From contig WIXG01000194.1 in NCBI GenBank assembly GCA_009869945.1, forward strand, positions 62,001 through 126,000: a DNA stretch of 64,000 nucleotides, read 5' to 3'. This DNA is from Mesaphorura yosii (taxonomy: Eukaryota > Arthropoda > Collembola > Poduromorpha > Tullbergiidae). The notes beneath the pieces are model-generated. The model had not been told where the DNA came from. It ran no database searches and was given only the letters and a program-made list of their open reading frames with translations. Shown here piece after piece: positions 45,614 to 57,640 of the stretch (position 1 is the first letter of the stretch; the number at the start of each line of letters is the position of its first letter). A program made the translations under genes and the position numbers.

Positions 45614-46650
45614 ATGGAGGCAAGTTCGCCCCGAAAACCACCGATAATCGCACCAAAGCCAGGTGAGTGAATCAATCGAAGGTATACTAATCAGTCTGGG
45701 ACTCGATTAACGTCTCTTGTAATTTTATAAAGATGAACGTTTTCGACTCTTTCAGGCGTCGTCCACGTCTTTCGCGCACTATACGACTACAACGCTGAGC
45801 AAGTAAGTTCCAATTTCTTGTAGCACACCAATTGTTAAACACGTAAAGAAATTACCGGAAACCTGGGGCAGGTTATTTTTTAAACTCAAATGTTTTAGGA
45901 GGACGAGTTGTCATTCTCCGAAGGTGACATCCTTTATGTGACAGAGGGCATTGATAAGGATTGGTTGAAGGCTCGATGTGGCACGAGACAAGGACTAATT
46001 CCTGCCAATTATGGTAAACAAGAATCAGAACCATTGACTCATTTTTCAACATCGGGTCTGAAGCCATTTTACCGTTGTTGTTTTAGTTGAGCAGAAATTA
46101 GATTCGTTGGAGAATCCGATTCACGATGCTGCCCGCAGGGGAAACCTGGCCCTTTTAGCAGAACTACTTGAGAACCGAGTTTCACCAGGAAGCCTTGACT
46201 CTGCTGGAAACACTGGTTTGCACTGGGCCGCAAGAGGAGGCCACGTGGAATGCTGCCAAATTCTACTAAAGTATTCAACTGGTCAACAGGTGCCATTGAC
46301 AGATGTCAAGGTAAATTGGTCCACCGTGTGTCGTACCGCTTGACTAAAATCTTCGTCCACCTAAAGATAATTTTGGCCTGATTCACTAGAACAAGCTCGG
46401 AGAAACAGCCCTTCATCTTTCTTCCTGCAAGGACCACCTGCCAGTTGTCAAATTGTTGTTGGAATCTGGTGCTAACCCTACAATCAGAAATCTGAACAAT
46501 GAGAAGGCGCTTGACCTCGCACAAGAAGCAGATATCAAAATGGTGCTGCGGCAGAGTGAGTTGGCCGTGAATGACCAGGCGGGCCAGGAGGACTACGACT
46601 ACGAGAACGATTCCGACGATGATGATGACGGTGCTGTAGTTGGAGATTGA
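45614..46650 (+). CDS. OSTF1: Osteoclast-stimulating factor 1 homologue (SH3 + ankyrin)
   Basis: A small cytosolic adaptor that binds proline-rich partners through SH3. Exon 1 (45614) gives MEASSPRKPPIIAPKP, like the vertebrate N-terminus. The SH3 domain reads VVHVFRALYDYNAEQEDELSFSEGD in two exons, then WLKARCGTRQGLIPANY. Ankyrin repeats follow: NPIHDAARRGNLALLAELLE, NTGLHWAARGGHVECCQILL and ETALHLSSCKDHLPVVKLLL. The acidic C-terminus YDYENDSDDDDDGA ends at 46650. The order and length (about 220 residues) match OSTF1. A poly(A) signal AATAAA is at 46732-46737. Confidence 0.94.
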
Positions 46651-46731
46651 TTCGACTTGACTGTGACTGTTTTGAGTTTTAAGTATTTTCGCCACCAAAC
46701 TTTTGTAATCAAGAGTACGCCATATTCCTAC

Positions 46732-46737
46732 AATAAA
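46732..46737 (+). terminator. Poly(A) signal of OSTF1
   Basis: AATAAA lies 82 nt after the OSTF1 stop codon on the same strand. Confidence 0.65.
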
Positions 46738-49050
46738 TGACCATGCACATTCCTTTCACACGGGCGTGAAAGCAGAGGCAGAAAAGATCCGAGTATATTA
46801 CCACATACGTAGCCAACCCTGGCATAGTGTTGTAATTTGATCTGTCAGTGTCAGACTCTATTCAATTACGGATCAATGACCGCTGGCTGAAGTCGAGTCT
46901 CGTCTTCATATTCGTGGCGAGTTATTAATAATATGATGTGACACTCCTGCATGCGATGAAAAGGGATTTGAAGTTGGTGCCGTGCATCTGCGGTTGACAT
47001 GAAGCACCCGAGGTGATACCTCATGAAAGTCGGGAAAGTCGGGTTGAATAGGCAGACGGATGTATGGTTTCCTAAAAAACTGTTTCATGTACCAAATTTT
47101 TTTTACGGCTACGGTGAGTTTGCTTTCTCGTACTCGCAGTCATGAAGTTAAAAAACAGGCTTAAAAAGGTTAATCGTCATTATCGTGGATGAAATTTGCA
47201 AGAAAACGTGCAAGGTGAAAGTCACACCGCAGGCGTCACATCAAGCCTTCTTGATACTGATGTCTGGATGTCTGTAAGTTTGAAGATGAGATAATGAGTT
47301 TCTGCCTTCTGCTCTGCTCGTTCGTGCAGAGAAATAATCCCATCACCTGCGTCGTCTTGTTAAAATTCATGGAAGAGTGCATCGCAAGTCCCCGCATCTG
47401 CGCCCAAGCCCACAATGTGAAAGACGTGAACAGAATCTTTACACTTTGGGCAATTTCTCCTTCTTTATACCAATTTCTTACGCCAATCCTATTCGTTTGG
47501 CACTTGCACTATTAAAGTTCGTTAATTACTAACATTAATTTATTCATTACGCTGAACCCTGCCAAGAAGGCAATTTCTGAGTTGCCTTTGCCCTGCTCCA
47601 GGCTTCTTTTTCCAGTAAGAAAGGCGATGCTCTGCATTATTCATGGAATTTTAATCTCGTTAGACAGATCAGAAGCAGCTCAAGACAAGACAGTTTACGC
47701 TTTCACCGGCGGCATAAACATTCTCAGCACAACTTTTCACGAACACGCATATAGAGACGACGTCGTGCGCAAAATATTAGCAGGCAGGAAGACAAAAGGT
47801 TGAGCAGAGAAAATCGGATACAGTGAAAGGTTTCACATGAGTCCCTGGAGGAAGTTGTGCGAGAAGTGCGAGTTGCGTCAATCCAGGAGGATCACAAAAG
47901 TATTAATCACTTAAATGCTTCGCATCAGTCAAAATGATTCAGGAGATGAAATTCAGAGTCTGAATTCCAGACTCCAGACTCGACAAGAAGCTCAAACATA
48001 CTGTGCAGAAGCACAATTCTTCGTTTGGCTTTGGTATTCTTCTTGAGTCTATTTTGCTTGGAGGCAACACGTTTTGTTCCGAATGGGTGAATTATTTGTG
48101 GTGCTTACGTCTGCTTGTTGCTGCCTTCATCAATAATTTCTTCCATTTGTTTCTCTGATTCTTCACTTCACGGCTCGCAGCCTTCTTGCGAACACGATTT
48201 TTATTGTTCCGACCCTTCAGTAAACCGATCAAAAGCTCTGCACGCCCCACTTTGACTTCGGTCTGGCAAGTTCTCTACGAAATGAATTGCCAATTCCACG
48301 ATTTTATTAAAATTATTTCTTCTATCGAGGCTTTTTGAGATTGCTGCCAGATTCTTTGGAATTCTGTTTGATCATCTCTTATTGTCGGTAAACACGACGC
48401 AATTTGGTCTAATCTGGTCTGGCCATGTACGTTTGACATCGCGTGCATGTACTTTGGTCGTTTGCTCGGCTAAGCATCCTCATCCTCGTTACACGATGCG
48501 GAACAGAAGCAATAATCATCTACATGGCACGAATTCAAAGAAAGTTCCAAACTTTTGTTCCCTCTCCATTCTTTCCGTACGTTGCTTTGGCCTAGAATTT
48601 TTTTATTCCTCTTCATTTTCACAAAACTTTGGCTCCATACACCAGGAAGGTTGTGAAAGTAGAGTAAAAGCTCAGCATCCGAAGCCTGGACCCAGCAGTC
48701 AAACATTGGTGCTCCTACGAATCAGACCAGAACTGAGACGTGGGTGCTTCACAACAACGGACAACGAGCTCGTGCATCATGCAAGTTTTCTGGTGAAAGT
48801 TGTCTGCAGACTGCTGAAGTGAAAGAGAGCTCGTGTAAAGTTAATTTAGTTGTACCAATTGTTATGATGTTCCGGAAAGAAAGTTGCGTGCTGAAAGTGT
48901 TACGTCTTGTGGAAAGTTTTCAGGTGGCAGAATCTCAGGACGTACGAATCTAAATCTCATTTCAAGTTCTTCAAGCACTTGATCGACCTGTAGGCTCTTC
49001 CACCATGTAATTAAGCAAACATTCGAGTAACCTGCGCAGTTCACATTACA
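46738..49050. other. Gene-free region before the small membrane protein gene
   Basis: About 2.3 kb without recognisable coding sequence, RNA gene or repeat. Short open frames at 47294-47515, 47582-47803 and 48382-48822 show no family resemblance or consistent splice context. It could include a 5' UTR of the gene at 49051. Confidence 0.45.
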
Positions 49051-49592
49051 ATGGCCCTGAAGCTGTTTCGCTTCAAACACTTGAAGGATCACACGGCTGG
49101 GAACCGTAGACGGGATTCTGACCCGTTTTCGGTGGCCATTAAAGACCACGTGCTGAACACAAAGTACGGAGGCTCATCCGACAAAATTTGTCCAGTCTTC
49201 TTGCTACCATTGCTCATTACCGTGATTTTTGTATTCACAATTGCTCAAGTAAGCAATTCGTCAATCGGAATCTTTGAGTGTTTACATTTCTTTAAGCAAT
49301 TTTTGGAAATATATAATGCATTTCGCGTCTCGCCAATTTTGCTTTACAGATTGCCCTGATTCATCGAACGATTGAAGCGTACAAGCTCAGAGACCAAGCC
49401 TACAGAGATTGCTATTATCCAAACGAAAATGGAGGTCACAAGAATGGGACTGGAGTGACCAATTCAACTTTGGCATCCGCGAATTCCACATCGACAGGTT
49501 TGAATTCCAGTTGGACATCAGCTGTACCATCCAGCAGCGGTGCCGCACTCGACCACAAGCCTCTGGTCCTGCCAAAAGCCAACTACGATTAA
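49051..49592 (+). CDS. Small single-pass membrane protein, unknown
   Basis: Two exons, 49051-49249 and one from about 49351, join in frame (ending TIAQ|IALIHRTIEAYKLRD) to about 147 residues. The N-terminal 46 residues are basic and hydrophilic (KLFRFKHLKDHTAGNRRRD, then VLNTKYGGSSDK). One hydrophobic span follows (CPVFLLPLLITVIFVFTIAQ). The C-terminal part is Asn/Ser/Thr-rich with several N-glycosylation sequons (NGTG, NSTL, NSTS, NSSW) and ends LVLPKANYD. Positive-inside and the sequons predict a cytosolic N-terminus and lumenal C-terminus (type II). I do not recognise the family. The stop is at 49590-49592. Confidence 0.65.
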
Positions 49593-52500
49593 GGTCGGAG
49601 CAGCATGCACAGCACACGCTTCAATTAGAGACCCTGATATTTGATAGTGTCGATCAAGACTGATGTTCTTGTACCATTTATCGTCACCGTTCCAAAATAG
49701 TGCAAGTTATGCTGTCACTGCATCGATATTACGTAATATAACACGTAAAGGAAGGAAATCACAAATATTTTATGCATGCCAGTATTATAATTATACGAAA
49801 GCCGTATATCTGCTTAGACTTTAAAAATAACCATAAGAAAGTTTCGAGGCGATAATAAAGTTCAAGCTTGCGTGCTCTGAAGCATTTGAAACGCAGAATT
49901 TTTGCCAATTCATCCGTCACGTTTTCAATTATTAAGAAGATCCCTTGTCGTGTCATGTCGCGACTTGTGAGACAACAAAAGATTGGCAGTGTGTCCCAGA
50001 GCAGAAGAACAGTAGAATTGGATGTCAGACTTTTTTAGAGTTCTAGTAAAGTACATCAAAAGATCAGAATCATTGAACATTTCAGTCACAGGTCGACAAT
50101 ACGAGAAATGATGGACTTAATTTTCCGTACAACTGCAATTTCTTTCAGGCTTTCCTGTCCGCAACTCGAATTTTACAAGTACAACGACCGGGCACATAAT
50201 GAAAAATTTCAGCTAGAAATTACGTCTTCACCGCCTTCAAGCCCACAACAGAATAACAAGTCCAAGTCCAATAACGCGTACGTGACCTGAATTCGAGACG
50301 AATGAAGTTTCGGGATGGACAAAAACGCGACCCGTAATTTGAATTGTGTTATTCGTAAGGGAGAGTACGCGCTTTTGAGCTTATCTACACGAAATTGACA
50401 TTTATTACTTTGCGTTGGCTAGAAACACTGCAGGTCAAAGCACAGCCTCCACACCTATGACAGTATTTGGAGTTCTCCATTTCTGTTCTGCTCGGGTGAC
50501 GGCTTGCACATAAATAATGCATTATCACTATTGTTGGGGTTTGTTCCTAATTCTGGAAGGGATTGACGATTGGCCACGCCGAACTACATCTTGCATTACT
50601 CTGAATAAATCGCTATGTATTCTTAGCGTATACCGAAAATCGTGCATCAATCAGATGTCAGTTTCAAATAGGGTACAAACGCTTTGTCGAGTCAAAATTT
50701 GATTAGGAGTAGCGTCTTTATAAGTTTACCAATTTGCCATTTTCATGACATGTAAGCAAGCAGTATTATCTCAGGGGAAACGCCAGCATCTGTCACTCGT
50801 GAGTTATTTTGGCTGCCACTTTAAATTGTCAAAGTTCCTGGTATGCAGCATCTGCAGACGAGAGCCATCGCGATACCCGACAGCGAGAAAAGGCAAGTGC
50901 GAATGTTGAAACAAACGACACAATGAATCTCGTCGCCCGCTAGTAGTGTAAGTTGTAAGTAACATGACACAATTCGAAACAGTGAACATAAGGTTCAAAG
51001 AAAAGTCGTCTGGTTCATCAAAGATAAAAGACAATTCACGGCAGCTGGCTGGAGAGCGAAACGACACATGATAAGTTGAACAGGCGCAGAACAAAGGGAA
51101 GTTAATGCATTAGTTATGTAATTGCGCCAGCAGTCAGTGCTTGAGTTGGTGGCGGACAGCGCACATGTGAGGCAAAGACAAAGCCGCGCTGTATATTTAA
51201 TTCATACTTCAACCAAAGCTCAGGGTTTGGACTGGGAACGGTGAAAGCATTCATACTCATTGCGAGAATGCCAACGCCACAGTTCAGTGGAAGATTTGCG
51301 TCGGTCGTCGGGAGGAACGGAGAAAGTCATCCAGTGCCCATGAATCGTGACCTGAATCGACAATGATTAATGACGCTGCTAATGCATAAAGATGGTAGAA
51401 GGAAGAGTAAAAGAAGACCTGTCAATCATGATGAAGGGAAGAGCGGAAGAAAAGCCATTAGCTTATCAACCAAACCGTCTCCGTCTTCATTGACATGGGG
51501 TAAGGTCGCCTGCCTGGGAGCTCGACTCGCTGGAGTCTAATGTGAGAGTCTGATACGACCTAAGCATACCTCGGGCCTCCCTCGCATGTTGTCATCCTGC
51601 ACTGGAATTCAATTCAATCAAAGCAACGGAACTTGAAGTATTATCGGCGCAAAAGCAGTGAAGTAATTAATCTCAATGACCAGAACCGTATATCTTCTCA
51701 TTTTACTTTGCCCTTCTATTCGATATCATAAACTATTTTACGGTGTCGATGAGCTATCCTGTTCTTACGATGTTAGCGTTAGTCAATCCAATTTCTAGTT
51801 TACTGAACCGGTCGGAACTCGGCCTAAGCCTGCTTGCAAATAGCCATTCGTACCACTTGCTTCGCCTTCGTCACGAGTAGAAATTTATAACGATAATGGC
51901 ATTTATTTTACTGCTTACAGGACATAAAGTTACAGTAATACTGCTAACCATTAATCGTGAGCTTCGCAGTCAGATCTTTATGTACCGTGACAAATACACA
52001 TAAATTCACTCCATTAATTCAACTTTCACGAGCCTTAGAACCTGCACAAGCGAGTGTCCGCATTTTCAATTGCACTTGCCTGAGCAGCACTGGGCTTTGT
52101 TTTATGAGGATTGCTTTGAGTGTTGGTCGAAAGAGTTCCACTTGAAATTCAAAGAAATGATGGGCAAAATATGAAGGATTGCTGGTTCTCGTTCTTATCA
52201 CTTTCGCACATGATCTGTTCAGAGTTTTCTGTTACGCCTGGTCGACCGATTCAACTGAAATTCGAATCTGTGCCGATGATGGTAGACTAGCATTCAGCTC
52301 AGCTGCGTTCCAGCTCCGATCATGCGATGAATACAAAGTTTCTGTCATGAATCGTTAGATTACGTGTAAAGAGACGAGGAAATTTTGGTGAAATTTCCGG
52401 TGTGTGAAGGAACAATGTAGTGCTAGGCATGTGAAAGTAATGGAGTCCATGCCGCTTCACTACCAACTTCTTCTGAGCACTTTATTCTACAGATTCACAA

Positions 52501-53628
52501 ATTCAATTGAACGCTTCTTAATCTTGATTTAGAAAGCTCGATCTCTCGTTTAGATTGCATCAGGCGACATTACAATGGCAGTAGTTGGGTTATTAAATTA
52601 CCCTCGGACAATTAAGCAGTATCAGCTGGACTCCGGAATTTATACAGATCGCCTCCTGTCTTAAGTTTACCCAGAAAAGTAGTGTCACAGACATTTTCAA
52701 CCCCGTTAAACGAAATGAGGCGGCATTTCGTCGCAATCTTGCAGTTTCCGAACTTTATTTTCCTTCCTCTTTGCGTCAAACTTTTTTATTCCATTTCTTC
52801 CGTTTTGGACTCAACCTCAGCTCCAATCCGACGGGTTTCGCTTCATGGAGGAAAATCGAGACATTTTACTCAAACTTTGGTGCTTGAGCGAACCCAAAGA
52901 ACAAGACTTCAAACGTATAAGTTTATAAGTAAGTTACAAGACCAATTCTTGCAAACTTCAAGTTTTCTCCGCTGACATGAAAGTGAAACTCATGTAAACT
53001 CAATTCAGCAGAAAGCAAGTACATTTAGTACGTGTTGACTAAAAGTGTTAAAACTTTGTAGATGGATGTGGACGGCTTCAGTGATCTCCGACTCCAATCT
53101 CTTCGCACATGTGATTAAAGATCGATACTCCACAAAGCGTTCAAAATTAATGTGTTTCTAAAGATTGCAACGTGATGGAATCCGTATCTTTACTGTGTCG
53201 CAAAATTTCTACTAGCCCCGTTATTCATTTATTCACTAACTGAGCTGCGCTAAATCACACTGCTAAGTTGTAATTCGGTCACCTGTAAATGAAGCATTGC
53301 ATTGCCACAAATAATAGTTTAATAAAATGGATGGTGTAGCCGATAACTGAATTCATCGATTCGACGAGTAATACTGTAAATACGTGATGTGTCACCTCTG
53401 TTGCGTTTCTTCCATTCTGGAAAACCCATACAAGAAAGGGTGTTGTTTTAAGAGCCGGTAGAAGTATATCAATTGGCTGTGAATTTGATTTATTTCGAGC
53501 AGTAAGTCAAGTAATTAACAAATCAGTAGAACAATACAGTTCACATTAGCAGTTGAAAATTGAATAAGTAAAAATAATCAAAAGTCAGTAAAAAACATTG
53601 GAAGGGATAGGAAAGTATATGCAGACAA
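49593..53628. other. 4 kb gene-poor region
   Basis: No gene is recognised. A possible exon lies at about 50150-50290: the acceptor AATTTCTTTCAG is followed by an open frame beginning LSCPQLEFYKYND and ending SKSNNAYVT-stop, which could be an alternative last exon of the upstream membrane-protein gene. Otherwise only short open frames occur. Introns, regulatory DNA or lncRNA cannot be excluded. Confidence 0.4.
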
Positions 53629-55034
53629 TTACATCCTAAGAAATGCTTTTGTGGTGCCTTTTGGTCTCCCTCGCTTACGCTTCCGACATAGTGGGACAGT
53701 TTTACATGCATCAGGAAATGTGACAAGCTTATTTTGAACTGCTACACCGAAAATGTGTTTACATGTATAGTTTTTCAGGTAGAATGCACATGTGCATGAC
53801 ATTTTCCAATTCTCTGGATTGAAAGCAATTTTGTAGGCGGAGAAGTAGGATTTCTTGAATATGTCGAACGATTTGTGACGAGTGGTGAATATTGCTCGTA
53901 TCGGTATTTGTCCACCAGCTGAGGCGTAAATGTTCTGAAGATTGGAGTGCACGCTCTCAGTCAATAGGTTACGCTTCAGCTTGACCCATTCATAAGCAGA
54001 TGTCATGACCTGATGATCGTATGAAACTTCTTTGACAACAGGCTTGGAATTCACTTTAGCTAGACCTCTTTCACACGACCACTTGTTCACGGTTGTCAAC
54101 ATTGTTTCTAGGAATTGTCCTATGCAGAAAATTTATATTAGAAAATCCTTCATTTTAACCTTTATGCTGCGGGGTCAAATGAAGGATTAGTGCCCACAGG
54201 GCGAGATTAGTTAAATTAATTGGTTGCCAATAGCGAGAAGTTTTCTTTAAAACAAATCCGACAGACTAGTCAATTTCAAGGCGAACGTACGCCGATAATA
54301 ATTTTTGCAAAGGTACATGACAATCACGTAGTTTTCGTCTTCCTCGTATTGCTCTTGAATTACATGACAGTCATGTATTTCGTCTCCTGCAGCGGAGCGC
54401 TGAACTACATGACATTGATGTAAGCCGTCTGTAAAGTTTTATTTCAAAATACGTAGAAGTCATGTATTCCGGACTTAGGAACTAGCTTGGCATTCCATGA
54501 CATTCATGTACTTCGTAGACTAAGGGTATTGGTGAAAAAAGATATATCCAAGGGATCGGAGATTGTCTTCATCCTTCACCACCCTGTTGCATGACTCGAG
54601 TTCACTCTTTGTCGATGGGTGACCAAGCGCATGGCCCTCGTACCATCCTTCATTGTTGTCCAGCCACTGATCTTTGAAATACGATAGAAACCCGCTTACC
54701 CCTTCCCCATTTCGCCGTTGCCATTTCCGTACCCACAATTGTGATGCATGTTGAAATATCTTGGTATCACTGCATGAGTGAAGCAGGTGAATTTTGGCAT
54801 TCAGTTCATCTCGAAATTGCTTTGTCTCTAATCCAAACGAGCTTCTTTTCATAGGCCCTGTTCACATGTGCCCAACTACTGCTTAGTGGCCAATTCCGCT
54901 GCTTCTTTTGTCGCAAAGATCGTTTTAGCAGTCCATTGGCACTTTGATTTTCGACTCTTTTTTGGAATCACTTCGTCGTCACAGTCATGTTCGGATGCCG
55001 ACGAATATTGCAACTGAGACAAGCTTAATGCCAT
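53629..55034 (-). mobile_element. Internally deleted MULE-type transposon with SWIM domain
   Basis: Three coding pieces on the minus strand belong to a Mutator-like transposase-type protein. An N-terminal piece (55034-54876) begins MALSLSQLQYSSAS and contains KCQWTAKTIFATKEAAELA. A C-terminal-half piece (54852-54520) has KIFQHASQLWVRKW, FLSYFKDQWLDNNEGWYEG and STKSELESCNRVVKDED. A last piece (54102-53629) has the SWIM zinc finger CTCAFYLKNYTCKH and an AT-hook-like KRKRGRPKGTT. The catalytic DDE core expected between the first two is absent, so the copy cannot transpose by itself. The terminal inverted repeats were not identified. A palindrome array separates the second and third pieces. Confidence 0.75.
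54314..54510. repeat. Five regularly spaced 17-bp palindromes
   Basis: Copies of the palindrome TACATGACANTCATGTA (arms TACATGA/TCATGTA around a 3-bp centre) start at 54314, 54361, 54406, 54450 and 54494, i.e. at steps of 47, 45, 44 and 44 bp. The copy at 54361 is perfect; the others differ at one to four positions. The spacers are less conserved, though TTTCGTC or CTTCGT recurs after several copies. They may be a worn tandem array of about 45 bp or a set of protein-binding sites. Confidence 0.85.
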
Positions 55035-56204
55035 GTCTGATCACGAGAGGCAGAGCACCACTGAATACAGGATAGTAGATACATTAAGCTTTCATGCAAG
55101 TGGCATTCAAACCAGTGCTTTCGACTTTTGTATTGACAGTTTCGTGGAACGAATTAGTAAACGACTGAAGTTCATGCTTCTTTGATTTCGGCGTTTTCGA
55201 ATTTGGATTTATTGATCAATGTCATCGTCCGAACTAATAAACTCCAACAAATGGCAAGTAAGCAGCAAAGTACAATTCCTGGTTGAAGCCACGGGTGAGA
55301 TGAACGCGACTTTGCAACCGTTTATTGTAATGGGAATGAGAAGTAAAATGAAACGGATTATTCAGTTTGAGTAGTCTTGATGAGGGTAGACTGGAGGTTT
55401 ACAGATAGCAAAATCTGATTGGTTTCCATTAACAAGGAGTGTCAGGACGTAAAGCATTTCATTGGAACCTGCTAGCCCACGACGGCGAGATAATGACAGT
55501 CGCCGCGTGACAAATGCGGGTGCGGGCATCCAACCCATTCGTCTCGTACTTGAACGAATTTTACGACCCGATAACAGTAACCGTAAATCGCGTTGTATTC
55601 GTGAAACGCAAATCGTATTGTGCATGGGTGGATATGGAAATGGAATCAGATTCGGAATTTCTTTGAGACCCTCGACCGTCGAAGAACAGTCTCAATTCTC
55701 AGCGGAGCGTCAAAAAATAGTAACGAGCCACGACGCGATCAGATGAATGAACGCTCCGTATAGCGTCCTGTACAGCTGAGTGCAGCCACTTCGCCGAGGT
55801 CGTGGCTCCAGTCTCTCGTGTACCATAACTTACTTATGCAAACTTCTTTCAGAGTACCAAGGCGAGCAACATTGAATAGCGGTCTAATAACGTTATAAAT
55901 CTTGAGCGCGTTGAGGAAGATATCGAGAAAAAGTTGTGAGTGAAAGTTTTACAACTTTTTCGCAACACGACCTCCTTTATCTCTACTCTACTTTTGCGAA
56001 TTTTGCATGCAGCGTGTATGCTAATGCTTGTGCTAACTAGCAATGCTTAGAAGTGGTGGCATGAAACAAAAAATTCCAGGAGTGTGAGGTTCAGGAATTT
56101 TAAATTCATTCATTTTTTCAACAGCGATGGTAAAAGCTTTTCTACAACAAGCTCGAAAAATATGTCACGCACAAGAAAATCCTCTCAATATAACAGTTCG
56201 GTTC
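55035..56204. other. Region between the MULE and the non-LTR element
   Basis: No gene is recognised. Open frames at 55362-55746 on both strands are arginine-rich and low in information and look like chance. The 5' part of the downstream retrotransposon, if retained, is not legible here. Confidence 0.4.
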
Positions 56205-57640
56205 TCGGAAGGGGCTTTCAACTGACCACGCCATCATTGCCATGACTGACACGATTTACAAGCATCTTGACAAAGCTGGAGTGTGTGTACTAATTGCCTT
56301 TGATTTTGCTAGCGCCTTTCTCAGCGTAGATCGTGAACTCCTGATGCAAATACTACTCAAGTACAGTATTTCAGACTTTTGGATCCGCGACTTCTTACAT
56401 GAACCGAGGTAATTCAGAACTGTTGCAGGCACCGGTTCTCGGTGTTCCACCTGATACTATTAATGACCCTTTACTGTTTACTTTGTTTATTAATGGTTTA
56501 CACGATGCAATTCGTTACTCCTTTCCATACCTTTTCGCAGATGATTTCACCTTGCTCTTCTTTAGCGACAAGGCCGACACCGAATCACTACAACAGCAGT
56601 TCAGCCAGGATGTTGAGAAGGTGCTGCATTGGTCGACCGACAACAGAAGAATCTTCATGACAAGAAGACTAAAGTAATCGTGCTCGCACCTCCGTCAACC
56701 ACAATGGAGCTGGCACCAATCACATTTAAGTTTGGTGACACCCTGATTGTATCTGAACATGGGCTAAAGATTCCGGGTGTCACATTCGATTCGAAGCTAA
56801 CTTGGGCGAGCCATATTGACCGAATAACAAAAACGTGCTTTCTACGGATTTGCTCATTGTATAGTATAAAGAGCTATTTTAATGAACAAACTTTGTTACT
56901 TATAGGCCAAGTTTTTGTACTCTCAATACTCTCGTAAGTAATAACTGTCCGGGGATGTACGTTTGACAAGTACCTGCAGCCGGTCGAGAAAGTAATCAGG
57001 TGTTTAGCACAGCTAATTCTAAAAAAATCGAGAAATGATCCAATTGCCTCTCTAATTTCGCAGGACTTTAAAATGGTTGATTCCTCAATATCTCTGTGCT
57101 TTCAGAACATTATGTCTAACTTTTAAGCTCTTAAATCTGTCCAAAGTGGATTTTTTCTCGGACTACTACAAGTATGTTACGGAGGTGCATGTTCACAGGA
57201 CACGACAAAGGAACCTGCTGTTTGTAAACTGTAATTGTACTTCAAGTTATGCTCGTGCTTCCTTTCAATTTAGCTCAATTAAAGCATGGAATGATCCTCC
57301 TGAACATATTCATAAAATAACTTCGTATGGTAGGTTTAAAACTGAACTTAAAACGCATCTGATAAAGCTACAAACAGATAAGTTCAATATGATGTAAAAT
57401 TGTGTCCTTTAAACTATAACTTTTAACTTTTAATCTCTTATTGTTAATTTTAAGCTCTTACCTTTGTAATTTTTACTATAAGGTTGAAATATGTGTGTGT
57501 TAAGTTTAATTATTCATGTCTAAATTACGAGTCTGAAATATGTAATAACCCTACAATGGGATGTATTCTTGTAACTTCCTTGTGCAATGATTTCATGAAA
57601 ATAAGTGTGAAATTATTATTATTATTATTATTATTAAATA
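56205..57640 (+). mobile_element. Decayed non-LTR retrotransposon, reverse-transcriptase part
   Basis: Fragments of a LINE-type reverse transcriptase occur in order on the plus strand. Frame 1 at 56205-56410 has DHAIIAMTDTIYKHLDKAG and FDFASAFLSVDRELL (catalytic Asp). Frame 2 at 56440-56660 has GVPPDTINDPLLFTLFINGL and the FADD catalytic box. Frame 3 from 56660 has KTKVIVLAPP and PGVTFDSKLTWASHIDRIT, and the C-terminal tail at 57150-57397 has FSSIKAWNDPPEHIHKITS. At least two frame changes and internal stops make it inactive. The apurinic endonuclease domain is missing. It ends in an (ATT)n tract typical of several LINE clades; the Jockey/CR1/I group is likely, but the clade is not certain. 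Confidence 0.83.
57612..57636 (+). repeat. (ATT)8 microsatellite at the LINE 3' end
   Basis: Eight ATT units follow the non-LTR 3' UTR, about 215 bp after the RT stop codon, and are followed by AAATAAATAG. This position suggests it is the element's 3' tail and not an independent microsatellite. Confidence 0.75.

Noticed and set aside
54314-54510. CRISPR-like array (repeat plus spacers)
   Set aside because: Only five degenerate 17-bp palindromes in eukaryotic transposon DNA, no cas genes; the spacers are partly similar to each other.
55462-55746. 94-codon arginine-rich plus-strand frame
   Set aside because: Balanced by an equally long antisense frame, no homology and no splice sites; probably chance.
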